From contig CAKTDA010000003.1 in assembly GCA_934541105.1 (NCBI GenBank), positions 372,001 to 436,000 of the forward strand: a DNA stretch of 64,000 bases, given 5' to 3'. This document shows positions 55,062-64,000 of this stretch, piece by piece (the stretch's first letter is position 1; every line of letters starts with the position of its first letter). The stretch comes from an uncultured Luteitalea sp. (GTDB lineage Bacteria; Acidobacteriota; Vicinamibacteria; Vicinamibacterales; Vicinamibacteraceae). The notes beneath the pieces were generated by a model. The model was not told where the DNA came from, did not search any database, and saw only the letters and a list, made by a program, of their open reading frames with translations. Made by a program: the position numbers and the translations under genes.

Positions 55062-56612
55062 ATGAACCAGCCCGGTCCGTCCGCACGCCTCGCGGCGCTC
55101 GAGGCGCGTGCCGCGCTCGGCGGCGGCGCCGAGCGCATCGCCCGCCAGCACCAGGCGGGCAAGCTCACGGCGCGCGAGCGCATCGAGCGCCTCTTCGATC
55201 CCGGGACGTTCGACGAGGTGGACAAGCTGGTGGTGCACCGATGCCGCGACTTCGGCATGGAGGCGCACCAGGTGCCGGGCGACGGGGTCGTCTGCGGCAG
55301 CGGGCGTGTGGACGGCCGCATCGTCTATGCGTTCGCGCAGGACTTCACGGTGTTCGGCGGGTCGTTGTCGGAGACCAACGCCGCGAAGATCTGCAAGGTG
55401 ATGGACCAGGCCCTGAAGGTGGGCGCGCCGATCGTCGGGCTGAACGACTCGGGCGGCGCGCGGATCCAGGAGGGCGTGGCGTCGCTTGCAGGGTACGCCG
55501 ACATCTTCCTGCGCAACACGCTGGCGTCGGGCGTCGTGCCGCAGATCTCCGCAATCCTCGGGCCGTGCGCCGGCGGCGCCGTCTACTCGCCGGCCATCAC
55601 CGACTTCACGATCATGACCGAGCACACGAGCTACATGTTCGTGACCGGGCCCGACGTGATCCGCACGGTGACCCACGAGGACGTCAGCAAGGAGGAGTTG
55701 GGCGGGGCGATGACCCACAACGCCCGGAGCGGCGTGGCGCACTTCGCGGTCCACGACGACGAGGCCGCGCTCGCGCTCGTGCGCGACCTGCTCGCCTACC
55801 TGCCGTCGAACAACCTGGACGACGCGCCAGTCCTCGTCAACGGCGACCCGCCCGATCGCGAGGTGCCGGAACTCGACGCGCTCGTGCCCGAGTCGCCCAA
55901 CCAGCCGTACGACATGCACGGCGTCATCGGCGCGGTCGTCGACGAGGGCGTGTTCCTCGAGGTGCAGCAGCACCACGCGAAGAACATCATCGTCGGATTC
56001 GCGAGGATGGGCGGGCGGACGGTGGGAGTCGTGGCGAACCAGCCGGCGCACCTCGCGGGCACGCTCGACATCGACGCGTCGGTGAAGGGCGCGCGGTTCG
56101 TCCGGTTCTGCGACGCGTTCAACATCCCACTCGTGACCTTCGAGGACGTGCCGGGCTTCCTGCCGGGCACCGTGCAGGAGTTCGGCGGCATCATCCGGCA
56201 CGGCGCGAAGCTGCTGTTCGCATATGCCGAGGCCACCGTGCCCAAGATCACCGTCATCACCCGCAAGGCGTATGGCGGGGCCTACTGCGTGATGTCGAGC
56301 AAGCACCTGCGCACCGACGTCAACCTCGCATGGCCGACCGCCGAGATCGCCGTGATGGGACCGGAGGGCGCCGTCAACGTCCTCTACAGGCGCGAGCTCG
56401 AGACGGCCGACGATGCGGCCGCCGTGCGGGCCGCGAAGGTGCAGGAGTTCCGTGAGGCGTTCGCCAACCCCTACGTTGCCGCGACGCGCGGCTTCGTGGA
56501 CGAGGTGATCGCGCCGCGCTTCACCCGCCAGCGGATCTGCCGCGCGCTCGACCGGCTTCAGCACAAGCGTGAATCGATGCCGCCGAAGAAGCACGGCAAC
56601 ATCCCGTTGTAA
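55062..56612 (+). CDS. acyl-CoA carboxylase beta (carboxyltransferase) subunit
   Basis: A 516-residue biotin-dependent carboxyltransferase, most like propionyl-CoA carboxylase PccB. N-terminal and C-terminal crotonase-type domains show GKLTARERIERLFDPGTF, LNDSGGARIQEGVASLAGYA, GPCAGGAVYSPAITDF, VTGPDVIRTVTHEDVSKEEL, DVPGFLPGTVQEFGGIIRHG and MGPEGAVNVLYRRE. It ends with KKHGNIPL, as in known family members. Its partners, the biotin carboxylase and carrier, follow in order, so this is a complete three-gene enzyme. Propionyl-CoA as substrate is inference. Confidence 0.95.
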   Translation: MNQPGPSARLAALEARAALGGGAERIARQHQAGKLTARERIERLFDPGTFDEVDKLVVHRCRDFGMEAHQVPGDGVVCGSGRVDGRIVYAFAQDFTVFGGSLSETNAAKICKVMDQALKVGAPIVGLNDSGGARIQEGVASLAGYADIFLRNTLASGVVPQISAILGPCAGGAVYSPAITDFTIMTEHTSYMFVTGPDVIRTVTHEDVSKEELGGAMTHNARSGVAHFAVHDDEAALALVRDLLAYLPSNNLDDAPVLVNGDPPDREVPELDALVPESPNQPYDMHGVIGAVVDEGVFLEVQQHHAKNIIVGFARMGGRTVGVVANQPAHLAGTLDIDASVKGARFVRFCDAFNIPLVTFEDVPGFLPGTVQEFGGIIRHGAKLLFAYAEATVPKITVITRKAYGGAYCVMSSKHLRTDVNLAWPTAEIAVMGPEGAVNVLYRRELETADDAAAVRAAKVQEFREAFANPYVAATRGFVDEVIAPRFTRQRICRALDRLQHKRESMPPKKHGNIPL

Positions 56613-56640
56613 GGGGCGTGGGGCAGTGCCGGACCGAGAG

Positions 56641-58170
56641 ATGAAGACGATCCTGATCGCCAACCGTGGCGAGATCGCCGTGCGCATCATCCGAGCCTGC
56701 CGCGACATGGGCCTCGGCGCCGTCGCCGTCTATGCCGACGCCGATCGCGACGCGCGCCACGTGCGGATGGCCGACCTCGCGTTCCCGCTCGTCGGCAACG
56801 CGCCAGGCGACACCTACCTGCGCATCGACAAGATCCTCGACATCGCCCGCGCGAGCGGGGCCGACGCGGTGCATCCCGGTTACGGATTCCTCGCCGAGAA
56901 CGCGGACTTCGCGCAGGCCTGTGCGGACGCGGGCCTGGCCTTCATCGGCCCTGCGGCAGCCGTCATCGCCCGCATGGGCAGCAAGACCGCGGCGCGCGAG
57001 GCGGCAATGGCGGCGGGTGCACCCGTGGTGCCGGGGACCCGCACGCCGGTGGCGGCCGACGTGGCCGACGACGACGTGCAGCAGCGGGCCGATGCGGTCG
57101 GGTACCCGCTCATGGTCAAGGCCGTGGCGGGGGGCGGCGGCAAGGGCATGCGGGATGTCGGCGAGGCGGCGGCACTGCTCGATGCCGTGCGCCGGGCCCG
57201 GTCGGAGGCGCAGTCGGCGTTCGGGGACGCCGCCATCTACTTCGAGCGCCGCCTGCGGGGCGCCCGACACATCGAGATCCAGTTGCTCGCCGATCACCAC
57301 GGCACCGTGATCCCGTTCGTCGAGCGCGAGTGCTCCGTCCAGCGTCGCCACCAGAAGGTGATCGAGGAATCACCCGCCGCACGCCTGCCGGCGGGGGTAC
57401 GCCAGGCGATGGCCGATGCCGCTGCGTCGATTGCGCGGACGGTCGGTTACACGAACGCCGGCACCATCGAGTTCCTCGTGGACGACGAGGGCCGCTTCTA
57501 CTTCCTCGAGATGAACACCCGGCTGCAGGTCGAACATCCGGTCACCGAGATGGTCACCGGCCTCGACCTCGTCGAGTGGCAGATCCGCATCGCCCGCGGC
57601 GAGCCGCTGACGGTGTCTCCCGAACAGGCGCTCGTCCCGCGCGGGCATGCCATCGAGTGTCGCGTCTACGCCGAGGACCCCGACCGCGGCTTCATGCCGC
57701 ACCCGGGCCGCATCACGAGCCTCACCGTGCCGGGTGGACCAGGCATCCGCGACGACGGCGGGGTCGACGCCGGTTTCGAGGTGCCGATCTACTACGACTC
57801 GATGATCTCGAAGCTCGTGGCCTGGGGCGAGGACCGCGAGCAGGCACGCCGCCGCATGCTGCGCGCGCTCGACGAGTACCACGTCGGCGGCATCCCGACG
57901 ACGCTGCCGTTCTTCCGCTGGATGCTGGAGCAGCCCGCCTTCGTGCGCGGCGACATCGACACCACGACGCTCGACGCGGAACTGGCTCGCCGGGCCGGTG
58001 AACCGTTCCTGCCGGTCGAGCAGGCGCACCGCGACCTCGCGCTCGTCGCCATCGCGGCGTCCTCCTTCGCGGCTGCGCGACGCGCGACCCACCCGGCTCC
58101 CGGGCACCCCGTGCGGACGGTGCGGTCGGGCTGGGGCGCCGCGGCGCGTCGCGCCGCAGTCCGCTCGTAG
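56641..58170 (+). CDS. biotin carboxylase (acyl-CoA carboxylase alpha subunit)
   Basis: A 509-residue ATP-grasp enzyme that carboxylates biotin. The N-terminal domain shows KTILIANRGEIAVRIIRACRDMG and HPGYGFLAENADFA. The ATP-grasp domain shows YPLMVKAVAGGGGKGMRDV (glycine-rich loop), VERECSVQRRHQKVIEESPA, and FYFLEMNTRLQVEHPVTEMVTG. The C-terminal domain shows ALVPRGHAIECRVYAEDP. The protein stops about 60 residues after the family core and lacks a biotin carrier, which is coded separately at 58203. ATG 56641 begins MKTILIANRGE; GTG 56626 is possible. Confidence 0.95.
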   Translation: MKTILIANRGEIAVRIIRACRDMGLGAVAVYADADRDARHVRMADLAFPLVGNAPGDTYLRIDKILDIARASGADAVHPGYGFLAENADFAQACADAGLAFIGPAAAVIARMGSKTAAREAAMAAGAPVVPGTRTPVAADVADDDVQQRADAVGYPLMVKAVAGGGGKGMRDVGEAAALLDAVRRARSEAQSAFGDAAIYFERRLRGARHIEIQLLADHHGTVIPFVERECSVQRRHQKVIEESPAARLPAGVRQAMADAAASIARTVGYTNAGTIEFLVDDEGRFYFLEMNTRLQVEHPVTEMVTGLDLVEWQIRIARGEPLTVSPEQALVPRGHAIECRVYAEDPDRGFMPHPGRITSLTVPGGPGIRDDGGVDAGFEVPIYYDSMISKLVAWGEDREQARRRMLRALDEYHVGGIPTTLPFFRWMLEQPAFVRGDIDTTTLDAELARRAGEPFLPVEQAHRDLALVAIAASSFAAARRATHPAPGHPVRTVRSGWGAAARRAAVRS

Positions 58171-58183
58171 CCCGGGGCGCACG

Positions 58184-58189
58184 TAGAAT
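58184..58189 (+). promoter_or_regulatory. -10-like box before the biotin carrier gene
   Basis: TAGAAT lies 14 bases before ATG 58203. It also contains the first bases of an in-frame ATG at 58188, which would not be translated if this is a real promoter. Confidence 0.3.
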
Positions 58190-58202
58190 GGTGGTTTCGC
58201 CC

Positions 58203-58709
58203 ATGCGTCTCCACATCGAACAAGCCGGAGCGGTCCGGCAGGTGGTCGTGGCGCCGGGTGTCGAGCCCGGCACCCTGGACGTCCGGTTCGGCACGGAGGT
58301 CGTGTCGTGCGAGGTGCGCGACCTCGGCCGCGGCCGTCTCAGCCTCCGGCTTCCCGACGGCTCGATGCACGACATCGTCGTCGAAACCGAGGTGGCCCCC
58401 GGGCATCGGCTGGTCCATGTGCAGGGGCGCCGTGTCGAGGCCAGCGTCAGCACGCGCGTGCGCCGCGGCACGGCTGGCGGCGCGGCCGGCAGCGGACCGC
58501 TGCGCATCGTCGCACCCATGCCCGGCAAGATCGTGCGCGTGCCGGTGCGGCCGGGCGACATCGTCGAGGCGCGGCAGCCGGTGATCGTGATCGAAGCAAT
58601 GAAGATGGAGAACGCGCTCGCGGCCGGCCGCGCCGGCACCGTGCGGGAGGTGCTGGTGCAGGAAGGCGCGTCGGTGGAAGCCGGACGCCCGCTCGTGGTC
58701 GTGGAGTGA
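58203..58709 (+). CDS. biotin carboxyl carrier protein of acyl-CoA carboxylase
   Basis: A 168-residue protein. The N-terminal part (about 1-85, beginning MRLHIEQAG) resembles the small domain that precedes the carrier in fused alpha subunits. The C-terminal biotinyl domain (about 100-168) shows IVAPMPGKIVRVPVRPGD and the biotinylation motif EAMKMEN, with the target Lys at about 134. ATG 58203 is preferred over ATG 58188 because family members begin at this point. The end overlaps the TamB-like gene by 4 bp (GTGA). Confidence 0.93.
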   Translation: MRLHIEQAGAVRQVVVAPGVEPGTLDVRFGTEVVSCEVRDLGRGRLSLRLPDGSMHDIVVETEVAPGHRLVHVQGRRVEASVSTRVRRGTAGGAAGSGPLRIVAPMPGKIVRVPVRPGDIVEARQPVIVIEAMKMENALAAGRAGTVREVLVQEGASVEAGRPLVVVE

Positions 58710-61700
58710 GCGTGGCGCAGGATCCGCCGATGCCCGCGCACGAGCCCGACGGCCAGCCCACGCCGGCGCCGGCGCCCCGACCACCGCGGTTGGCCGGACG
58801 GCGTCGCCGCCTCGCCGTGCGCTTCGGCAAGGTGACGGCCGCGATCTTCATCGCCACCCTCGCTGCCGCCCTCGTGTCCGTGCTGGCCGTGGACCTCGGG
58901 CCGAGCCTCCGCGGCCTTGCCGAGCGGGAAGGCAGCAAGCGGCTGCAGCGCCCGCTCCACATCGGCGGCCTGTCGGTGCGGTTGCTGCGCGGCGAGTTCG
59001 TCGTGGACGACCTCCGCATCGACGGGCTCTCGGCCGACGCCGCCCCCTTCTTCACGGCCGAACGCATCACGGTCGGCATGCCGTGGTGGTCCATCGTCAG
59101 TGGCGAACTGGTCATCGAGGACGTCTCGATGCGCGACTGGACGATGACGATCGAGACGTTCGCCAACGGCCGCCACAACTTCCCGAAGATCACGCTGCCG
59201 AAGTCGGACGGGCCGAAGCGGTTCGTCACGACCCTGCGACAGTTCACCGGCACGAACGGCCGCGTGCACTTCACCGACCACGTCACGCCCTGGAGCGTGG
59301 ACGCTCGCAACCTCGAGCTCTCCATTGCGAAGAGCGATCAGTACCGCGGTACCGTCCGCTTCCGCGACGGCGTGATCCGGATCCAGCAGTTCGAGCCGAT
59401 GTGGGCCCACATGCGCAGCTCGCTCGTCATCGAAGGCGGGCAGGTGGTGCTGCCGCGCATCGACCTCGAGGCCGACGGATCGACGTCGGTCGTACGAGGT
59501 GAAGTCAACGTCGGCCGCTGGCCCGAGCAGACGTACGACATCATGGAGTCCACGGTGGACTTCCCGCGCATGAAGGACCTGTTCTTCGCGGGCCGTGACT
59601 TCAGCCTCGACGGCACGGGCCATTTCAGCGGGACGTTCGCGCTCGCGAAGAACTTCCGCGAACTGAAGGGGCGATTCACGAGCCGGCAGGCACACCTCGA
59701 TGCCTTCGCGTTCGACGACCTGCGCGGCGCGCTGATCTGGACGCGTGACCGGTTCGAGGTCACCGAGTCGGCGATGGGATTCTCCGGCGGGTCGCTGGCG
59801 CTGAACTACCGCTACGCACCGCTCGGGGCCCCGACGCCGGCGCACCAGGTGCTCGATGCCCGCTACGAGGGCGTGGACCTCGAACAGGTGTCGCGCACGA
59901 TCGCGCTCGAGGGCATGCAGCTCGCGGGGCGCGCCACCGGTCGCCACCTGCTCGACTTCCCGTCCGGACGGTTCGACCTCCGTACGGGTGACGGCGAGAT
60001 GGTCGTGACGACGCCCGACGGCCGCCGCATGCAGGGTCGCGAGCTGATCGAGATCGGCGCCCCGGCGACCGGACCGCCTGCGCCGCTCGACCGCGAGGCG
60101 CCGCTCGGCCGTGTGCCGATCGAGGCAGACCTCCGCTACAGCTACACGGGCGCGCGCATCGACGTCACCCGCAGCTACGTCGCGACGCCCGAGACCTACA
60201 TCGAGTTCGACGGCCGGACGACCGGGGGCGAGGCGTCGGACTTCGCCTTCCACGTCACGAGCCGCGACTGGCAGGAGAGCGACAAGCTGCTCGTCGGCAT
60301 CATGACGGCCGTCGGATCGCGGACGCGCCCGGTCGCGGTCGGCGGCTCGGGCACGTTCGACGGCCGCATGACGGGCCGCTTTCGCGCACCGCGCATCGAG
60401 GGGCAGTTCGCGGGCCGCGACCTGCGCGGGTGGGACGTCACGTGGGGCACCGGCCGGACGGCGCTCGTCATCGAGAACAGCTACGTGGACATCGCCGACG
60501 CGGAGATCGAGCAGGGCGATGCGCGGATGCGGGTCAACGGACGGTTCTCGCTCGGCTTCCCGAGGCGCGATGGCGGCGAGGAGATCCGCGCGCGCATCCA
60601 GATGTTCGACTGGCCCCTGCGCGACCTGCGCCACGCGTTCGCGCTCGACGACTACCCGGTCGATGCGCCGCTCTCCGGTGACTTCCAGTTGCAGGGCGAC
60701 TACCGCGGGCCGGTGGGTTTCGGGCGCCTCCGCCTCGCCGAAGGCGTGGCCTACGACGAGCCGTTCGACACGGCCACGTCGGCACTCCGCTTCGACGGCG
60801 CAGGCGTGCACCTCGACGACATCGTGATCACGAAGGCCGGCGGCCACGTCAACGGCTCGGCCTATGTCGCGTGGGCGGGCACGTACCGGTTCAAGGTGGA
60901 CGGCCGCGGCATCCCGGTGGCGAACGTGCGCGCGCTGACATGGGAGGGCGTGCCGCTCACGGGCGCGCTGCGGCTCGTCGCGCAGGGCGACGCGACGTTC
61001 GCCGAGCCGCGATACGACGTGCAGGCGGCCATCGACGACCTGTACGTCGGCGAGGAAGGCATCGGCCAGGTCACCGCGCAGCTGTCCATTCGCGAGCGCC
61101 AGATGTTCATCGAGGCGCTCGAGATGGCCTCGTCGCGGCTTGCCGTGTCCGGCACCGGACGCCTGCCGTTCGACGACGAGGCGGATGCCGACATCACGCT
61201 GACGTTCGCCAACACGTCGCTCGACCCGTACATCCGCGTCTTCTCGCCGGACTTCTCGCCGTTCACGACGATCGTCGGATCGGGCGCGCTGCACGTCGTC
61301 GGCCCGTTCGACGACTCGTCGCGGCTCGTCGGCGACCTGCGGATGGACGCCCTCCGCGTGCAGTTGATCGACTACCAGATCCGCAACGACGGGCCGCTGC
61401 GGCTCACGCTCGCCGACGACCGCCTGCAGATCGACCGCATGCGCCTCATCGGCGAGGGTACGAGTCTCGAGGTTGCCGGCGACCTCCGGCTCGACACCGA
61501 GCGCATGAGCGTGCGGATGCTCGGCGACGCCAACCTCGGCCTGCTGCAGGGCGCGCTGCCCGACGTCCTCGCGTCGGGCGCCGCCGAGGTGTCGGCCGAG
61601 ATCAGCGGATCGTGGCGGTCACCGGTGGTGGGCGGCAGCGCCCGCATCACCGACGGCCGCCTCCGCTACGGCGGGTTGCCGCACTCGCTCGAGGCCATCA

Positions 61701-62839
61701 ACGGCACGGTGCGCTTCGACACCGGCGGCGCGTCGCTCGAGGGCGTCACCGGCCGGCTCGGCGGCGGGCCGGTCCGCTTCGGCGGCCGCGTGACGTTTGC
61801 CGGGCTCACTCCGAGCGAGTTCAACGTGACGGCGACCGGTTACGAGATGCGCATCCGGTATCCCGAGGGCTTCCGGTCGATCGTGGACGCCGATCTCGCG
61901 CTGCGGGGTGCCATCGCGCAACCGACGCTCAGCGGCACCGTGCAGGTGCGCGATGCAGTGCTGACGCGGACGTTCGACACCGGCGGCACCGGGGTCTTCG
62001 GCCTCGCCGGCGGCGGGCTCGTCACCACCGCGGCCGCCGCGGAGGTCGCGTCCTATCCGCTCCAGTTCGACATCCGCGTCGAGGCGCCGTCGACGCTGCG
62101 GATTGCCAACAACGCCGCGCGCCTCGTGTCGAGCGCCGACCTGACGCTGCGCGGCACCTACGACCGGCCCCAACTGTTCGGCCGCGCCGAGATAGAGCGC
62201 GGCGAGGTGTTCTTCGAGGGCAAGCGCTACAACGTGCGCCGCGGCGTCGTCGACTTCTCGAACCCCACCCGCATCGAGCCGTTCTTCGACATCGAGGCCG
62301 AGACCCGCGCGCAGGTGCCCGGGCAGATCTACAACGTCACCTTCCGCGTCTCGGGCACGCCGGACCGCTTCGTGTTCGATCTCACGTCCGATCCGCCCCT
62401 CAACGCCGTGGACATCATGGCGCTGCTCTTCGGCGACGTCCGCGACCCGGTCAACGCCGAACTGCGCGCGCTGCGCGCCCCCAACCAGACCGAGCAGGAC
62501 CTCATCGCGGCCCGCGCCGCGCGGCTGCTCGCGAGCCCCATCTCGCAGAACGTCAGCCGCGTCGCCGAGCAGGCGCTCGGCGTGGACTCGGTGCAGATCA
62601 CGCCCTCGCTCGCCAGCTTCGGCCAGCAGTCGTCGCGGCTCAACCCGGGTGCGCGCCTCACCATCGGCAAGCGCATCAGCGAGCGCCTGTACCTGACCTA
62701 CGCGCAGCTGCTCACGTCGGAACAGCGCGACCAGCTGATCCTGCTCGAGTTCACCCAGAGCGACCGGTTGTCCTGGATCGTGTCGCAGAACGAGGACGAC
62801 ACGTACGCGATCGACGTGCGCGTGCGTCACATCTTCTGA
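58706..62839 (+). CDS. tamB: TamB-like translocation and assembly module protein
   Basis: A 1377-residue envelope protein of the AsmA/TamB type. A Pro-rich cytoplasmic stretch precedes a transmembrane helix at about 42-62 (AAIFIATLAAALVSVLAV). An AsmA-like start follows (QRPLHIGGLSVRLLRGEF, VVDDLRIDGL). A very long periplasmic beta-groove region runs through the middle with repeated strands. The C-terminal TamB domain ends with DLTSDPPLNAVDIMALLFG, LYLTYAQLLTSEQRDQLILL and YAIDVRVRHIF. Such proteins bridge inner and outer membranes, working with a BamA-type partner, whose gene follows with a 1-base overlap. GTG 58706 overlaps the carrier stop; GTG 58712 is an alternative. Confidence 0.9.
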   Translation: MSVAQDPPMPAHEPDGQPTPAPAPRPPRLAGRRRRLAVRFGKVTAAIFIATLAAALVSVLAVDLGPSLRGLAEREGSKRLQRPLHIGGLSVRLLRGEFVVDDLRIDGLSADAAPFFTAERITVGMPWWSIVSGELVIEDVSMRDWTMTIETFANGRHNFPKITLPKSDGPKRFVTTLRQFTGTNGRVHFTDHVTPWSVDARNLELSIAKSDQYRGTVRFRDGVIRIQQFEPMWAHMRSSLVIEGGQVVLPRIDLEADGSTSVVRGEVNVGRWPEQTYDIMESTVDFPRMKDLFFAGRDFSLDGTGHFSGTFALAKNFRELKGRFTSRQAHLDAFAFDDLRGALIWTRDRFEVTESAMGFSGGSLALNYRYAPLGAPTPAHQVLDARYEGVDLEQVSRTIALEGMQLAGRATGRHLLDFPSGRFDLRTGDGEMVVTTPDGRRMQGRELIEIGAPATGPPAPLDREAPLGRVPIEADLRYSYTGARIDVTRSYVATPETYIEFDGRTTGGEASDFAFHVTSRDWQESDKLLVGIMTAVGSRTRPVAVGGSGTFDGRMTGRFRAPRIEGQFAGRDLRGWDVTWGTGRTALVIENSYVDIADAEIEQGDARMRVNGRFSLGFPRRDGGEEIRARIQMFDWPLRDLRHAFALDDYPVDAPLSGDFQLQGDYRGPVGFGRLRLAEGVAYDEPFDTATSALRFDGAGVHLDDIVITKAGGHVNGSAYVAWAGTYRFKVDGRGIPVANVRALTWEGVPLTGALRLVAQGDATFAEPRYDVQAAIDDLYVGEEGIGQVTAQLSIRERQMFIEALEMASSRLAVSGTGRLPFDDEADADITLTFANTSLDPYIRVFSPDFSPFTTIVGSGALHVVGPFDDSSRLVGDLRMDALRVQLIDYQIRNDGPLRLTLADDRLQIDRMRLIGEGTSLEVAGDLRLDTERMSVRMLGDANLGLLQGALPDVLASGAAEVSAEISGSWRSPVVGGSARITDGRLRYGGLPHSLEAINGTVRFDTGGASLEGVTGRLGGGPVRFGGRVTFAGLTPSEFNVTATGYEMRIRYPEGFRSIVDADLALRGAIAQPTLSGTVQVRDAVLTRTFDTGGTGVFGLAGGGLVTTAAAAEVASYPLQFDIRVEAPSTLRIANNAARLVSSADLTLRGTYDRPQLFGRAEIERGEVFFEGKRYNVRRGVVDFSNPTRIEPFFDIEAETRAQVPGQIYNVTFRVSGTPDRFVFDLTSDPPLNAVDIMALLFGDVRDPVNAELRALRAPNQTEQDLIAARAARLLASPISQNVSRVAEQALGVDSVQITPSLASFGQQSSRLNPGARLTIGKRISERLYLTYAQLLTSEQRDQLILLEFTQSDRLSWIVSQNEDDTYAIDVRVRHIF

Positions 62840-64000
62840 TGATGCCCGGACGCCTGATCCTCCTGGCGCTGCTGCTCGTCGCCCTCGTCCGCGCCGACGC
62901 GGGAGCCCAGGACGTGGCGTCGCGCGCCGCCCTGCTGGGCCGCCAGGTCACGGCCGTGGACATCGTGCTCGACGGCGTGCCGACCGCCGATCCGGGCCTC
63001 CGGCGGCTGCTCGACGTCGCCGTCGGGGCACCGCTCGACCCAGGGCAGATCCGCTCCACGATCGAGCACCTCGTGCACCTCGGGCGCTTTGCAACGGTGG
63101 ACGTGCTCGCCGAGCCCGACGCGTCGGGCGTCCGCATACAGGTGGCGCTCACGGCGGTGCAGCGCATCGGCGACATCGAGGTGGCTCCGGCGCTGAGGGC
63201 GTACGGCGACGAGATCCGCCGCATGGTCCGGGACCGGCTGGGCAGCAACGCGCTCGCCACGCACGCGGCCGACGCGGTGGCGGCCGCGCAGGACGTGCTC
63301 GGTGCGCACGGGCACCTCCAGCCGCAGATCGCGACCGAACTCGTGCCGACACGCCGCCGCGACGTCGTGACGCTCGTCGTCACGGGCGACCCTGGCGTGC
63401 GCTGGCAGCTCGGTCGCGTCGTGCTCACGGGACTGGCGCCAGGCGACGAGCCCGCCGCCGCGGCAGCCCTCGACATCCAGGGCGGCATGCCCTACGACGT
63501 ACGCGACATCGACGCGCGCGTGCAGCGTTACATCGAACAGTTGCGGGCCGCGGGCTACTACGAGGCGGTCGTGCGGACGACGCCGGTGCCGGGCGTCGCG
63601 CCGGCGACGATCGACCTGACCGTGGACGTCACGTGCGGACCGCTCGTGTCGCTGTCGTTCGAAGGCGATCGCCTGCCCGACGACGTCAGGCGGACGCTCG
63701 TGCCGGTGCGCGAGGAGGCGAGCGTGGACGAAGACCTGCTCGAGGACTCGCGTGCGCGCATCACCACCTGGCTGCAGGAACGCGGCTACTGGCGGGCGCG
63801 CGTCTCCTACTCGCGCCGCCCGACCGACACCGGTCTCGACGTCGTGTTCACCATCGCCCGCGGACGTATCTACCGCGTGCAGGACGTCGTGCTCGGCGGC
63901 GCCCTTGCCGTCCCGGCCACGACGCTGCGCGAGCACATCGAGTTCGCGCCCGGCGACGTCTTCGCGCCATCCGTGCTGACGGCGGGCATCACGGCCATCA
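62839..64000 (+). CDS. BamA/TamA-family POTRA outer-membrane protein (3' end missing)
   Basis: At least 387 residues, cut by the right edge. The signal peptide is about 1-24 (MMPGRLILLALLLVALVRADAGA). Several POTRA domains follow: VTAVDIVLDGVPTADPGLRR with FATVDVLAEP, then WQLGRVVLTGLAPGD with IEQLRAAGYYEAVV, VSLSFEGDRLPDDVRRTL with LQERGYWRARVSYS, and IYRVQDVVLGGALAV. The barrel would lie beyond the window. Order and overlap with the TamB-like gene suggest a Tam-like complex for outer-membrane protein or lipid assembly. TamA or a BamA paralogue cannot be decided without the C-terminus. Confidence 0.9.
   Translation, partial: MMPGRLILLALLLVALVRADAGAQDVASRAALLGRQVTAVDIVLDGVPTADPGLRRLLDVAVGAPLDPGQIRSTIEHLVHLGRFATVDVLAEPDASGVRIQVALTAVQRIGDIEVAPALRAYGDEIRRMVRDRLGSNALATHAADAVAAAQDVLGAHGHLQPQIATELVPTRRRDVVTLVVTGDPGVRWQLGRVVLTGLAPGDEPAAAAALDIQGGMPYDVRDIDARVQRYIEQLRAAGYYEAVVRTTPVPGVAPATIDLTVDVTCGPLVSLSFEGDRLPDDVRRTLVPVREEASVDEDLLEDSRARITTWLQERGYWRARVSYSRRPTDTGLDVVFTIARGRIYRVQDVVLGGALAVPATTLREHIEFAPGDVFAPSVLTAGITAI

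Noticed and set aside
57722..61294. 1190-codon minus-strand open frame
   Set aside because: It covers the biotin carboxylase end, the carrier and the TamB-like gene, all with convincing motifs on the plus strand. Its composition is typical of shadow frames.

Overview
The window is GC-rich and densely coded. It is bacterial chromosome from a Gram-negative (diderm) organism: lpxC (lipid A) and a TamB/BamA-type pair are present. Large TonB-dependent receptors with an N-terminal carboxypeptidase-like domain, several secreted FG-GAP/ASPIC-UnbV (CRTAC1-like) propeller proteins, and sigma/FecR pairs resemble Acidobacteriota, perhaps class Vicinamibacteria. That assignment is inference from gene content, not a database match. 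No rRNA, tRNA, IS element, prophage or CRISPR array was found.

Layout. 1-4235 (minus): two secreted CRTAC-type proteins; the first runs off the left edge. 4371-6549: a Tat-exported sugar isomerase-like protein and a Gfo/Idh/MocA oxidoreductase. 6626-10424: a NarX/NarL-type two-component system followed by another CRTAC protein. 10471-14430: uvrA and lpxC, closed by a clear intrinsic terminator. 14548-17010: an ECF sigma/FecR pair divergent from a secreted protein. 17108-19747 (minus): an operon of ECF sigma factor, STAS protein, an 89-residue unknown and an unusual radical SAM protein. 19813-21701: lysA-tmk. 21698-23043 (minus): a trypsin-like protease and a small protein resembling its prodomain. 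23281-30344: an IclR regulator, a TonB-dependent receptor, a TPR protein and a CRTAC protein, with matching 7-3-7 palindromes at the regulator start and before the receptor.

30425-35211 (minus): rplU-rpmA-obg-nadD-rsfS-comF, and a TPR/lipoprotein pair. 35349-41533 (plus): dprA-topA-trmFO-xerC, the order also known from Firmicutes. 41643-44341 (minus): a PAS histidine kinase and an NtrC-type sigma-54 activator separated and followed by heptamer repeats. 44521-46569: an ABC-F ATPase, divergent from an ECF sigma/zinc-finger anti-sigma operon that continues through two envelope proteins to an APC permease (46633-51122). 51161-52066: a glycine/tyrosine-rich PEGA protein. 52253-58709: a FnIII lipoprotein, a FAH-family enzyme, a transaldolase-like aldolase and a three-gene biotin-dependent acyl-CoA carboxylase. 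58706-64000: a TamB-like protein and the start of a BamA/TamA-like POTRA protein, cut by the right edge.

The most interesting points are: the predicted IclR-controlled receptor-TPR-propeller module; the radical SAM protein with an apparent SPASM domain at the N-terminus; the protease with a free-standing prodomain homologue; sequence-unrelated arrays all with a 7-bp period; a family of short perfect palindromes; and -10-like boxes placed so close to start codons that leaderless transcripts are plausible.
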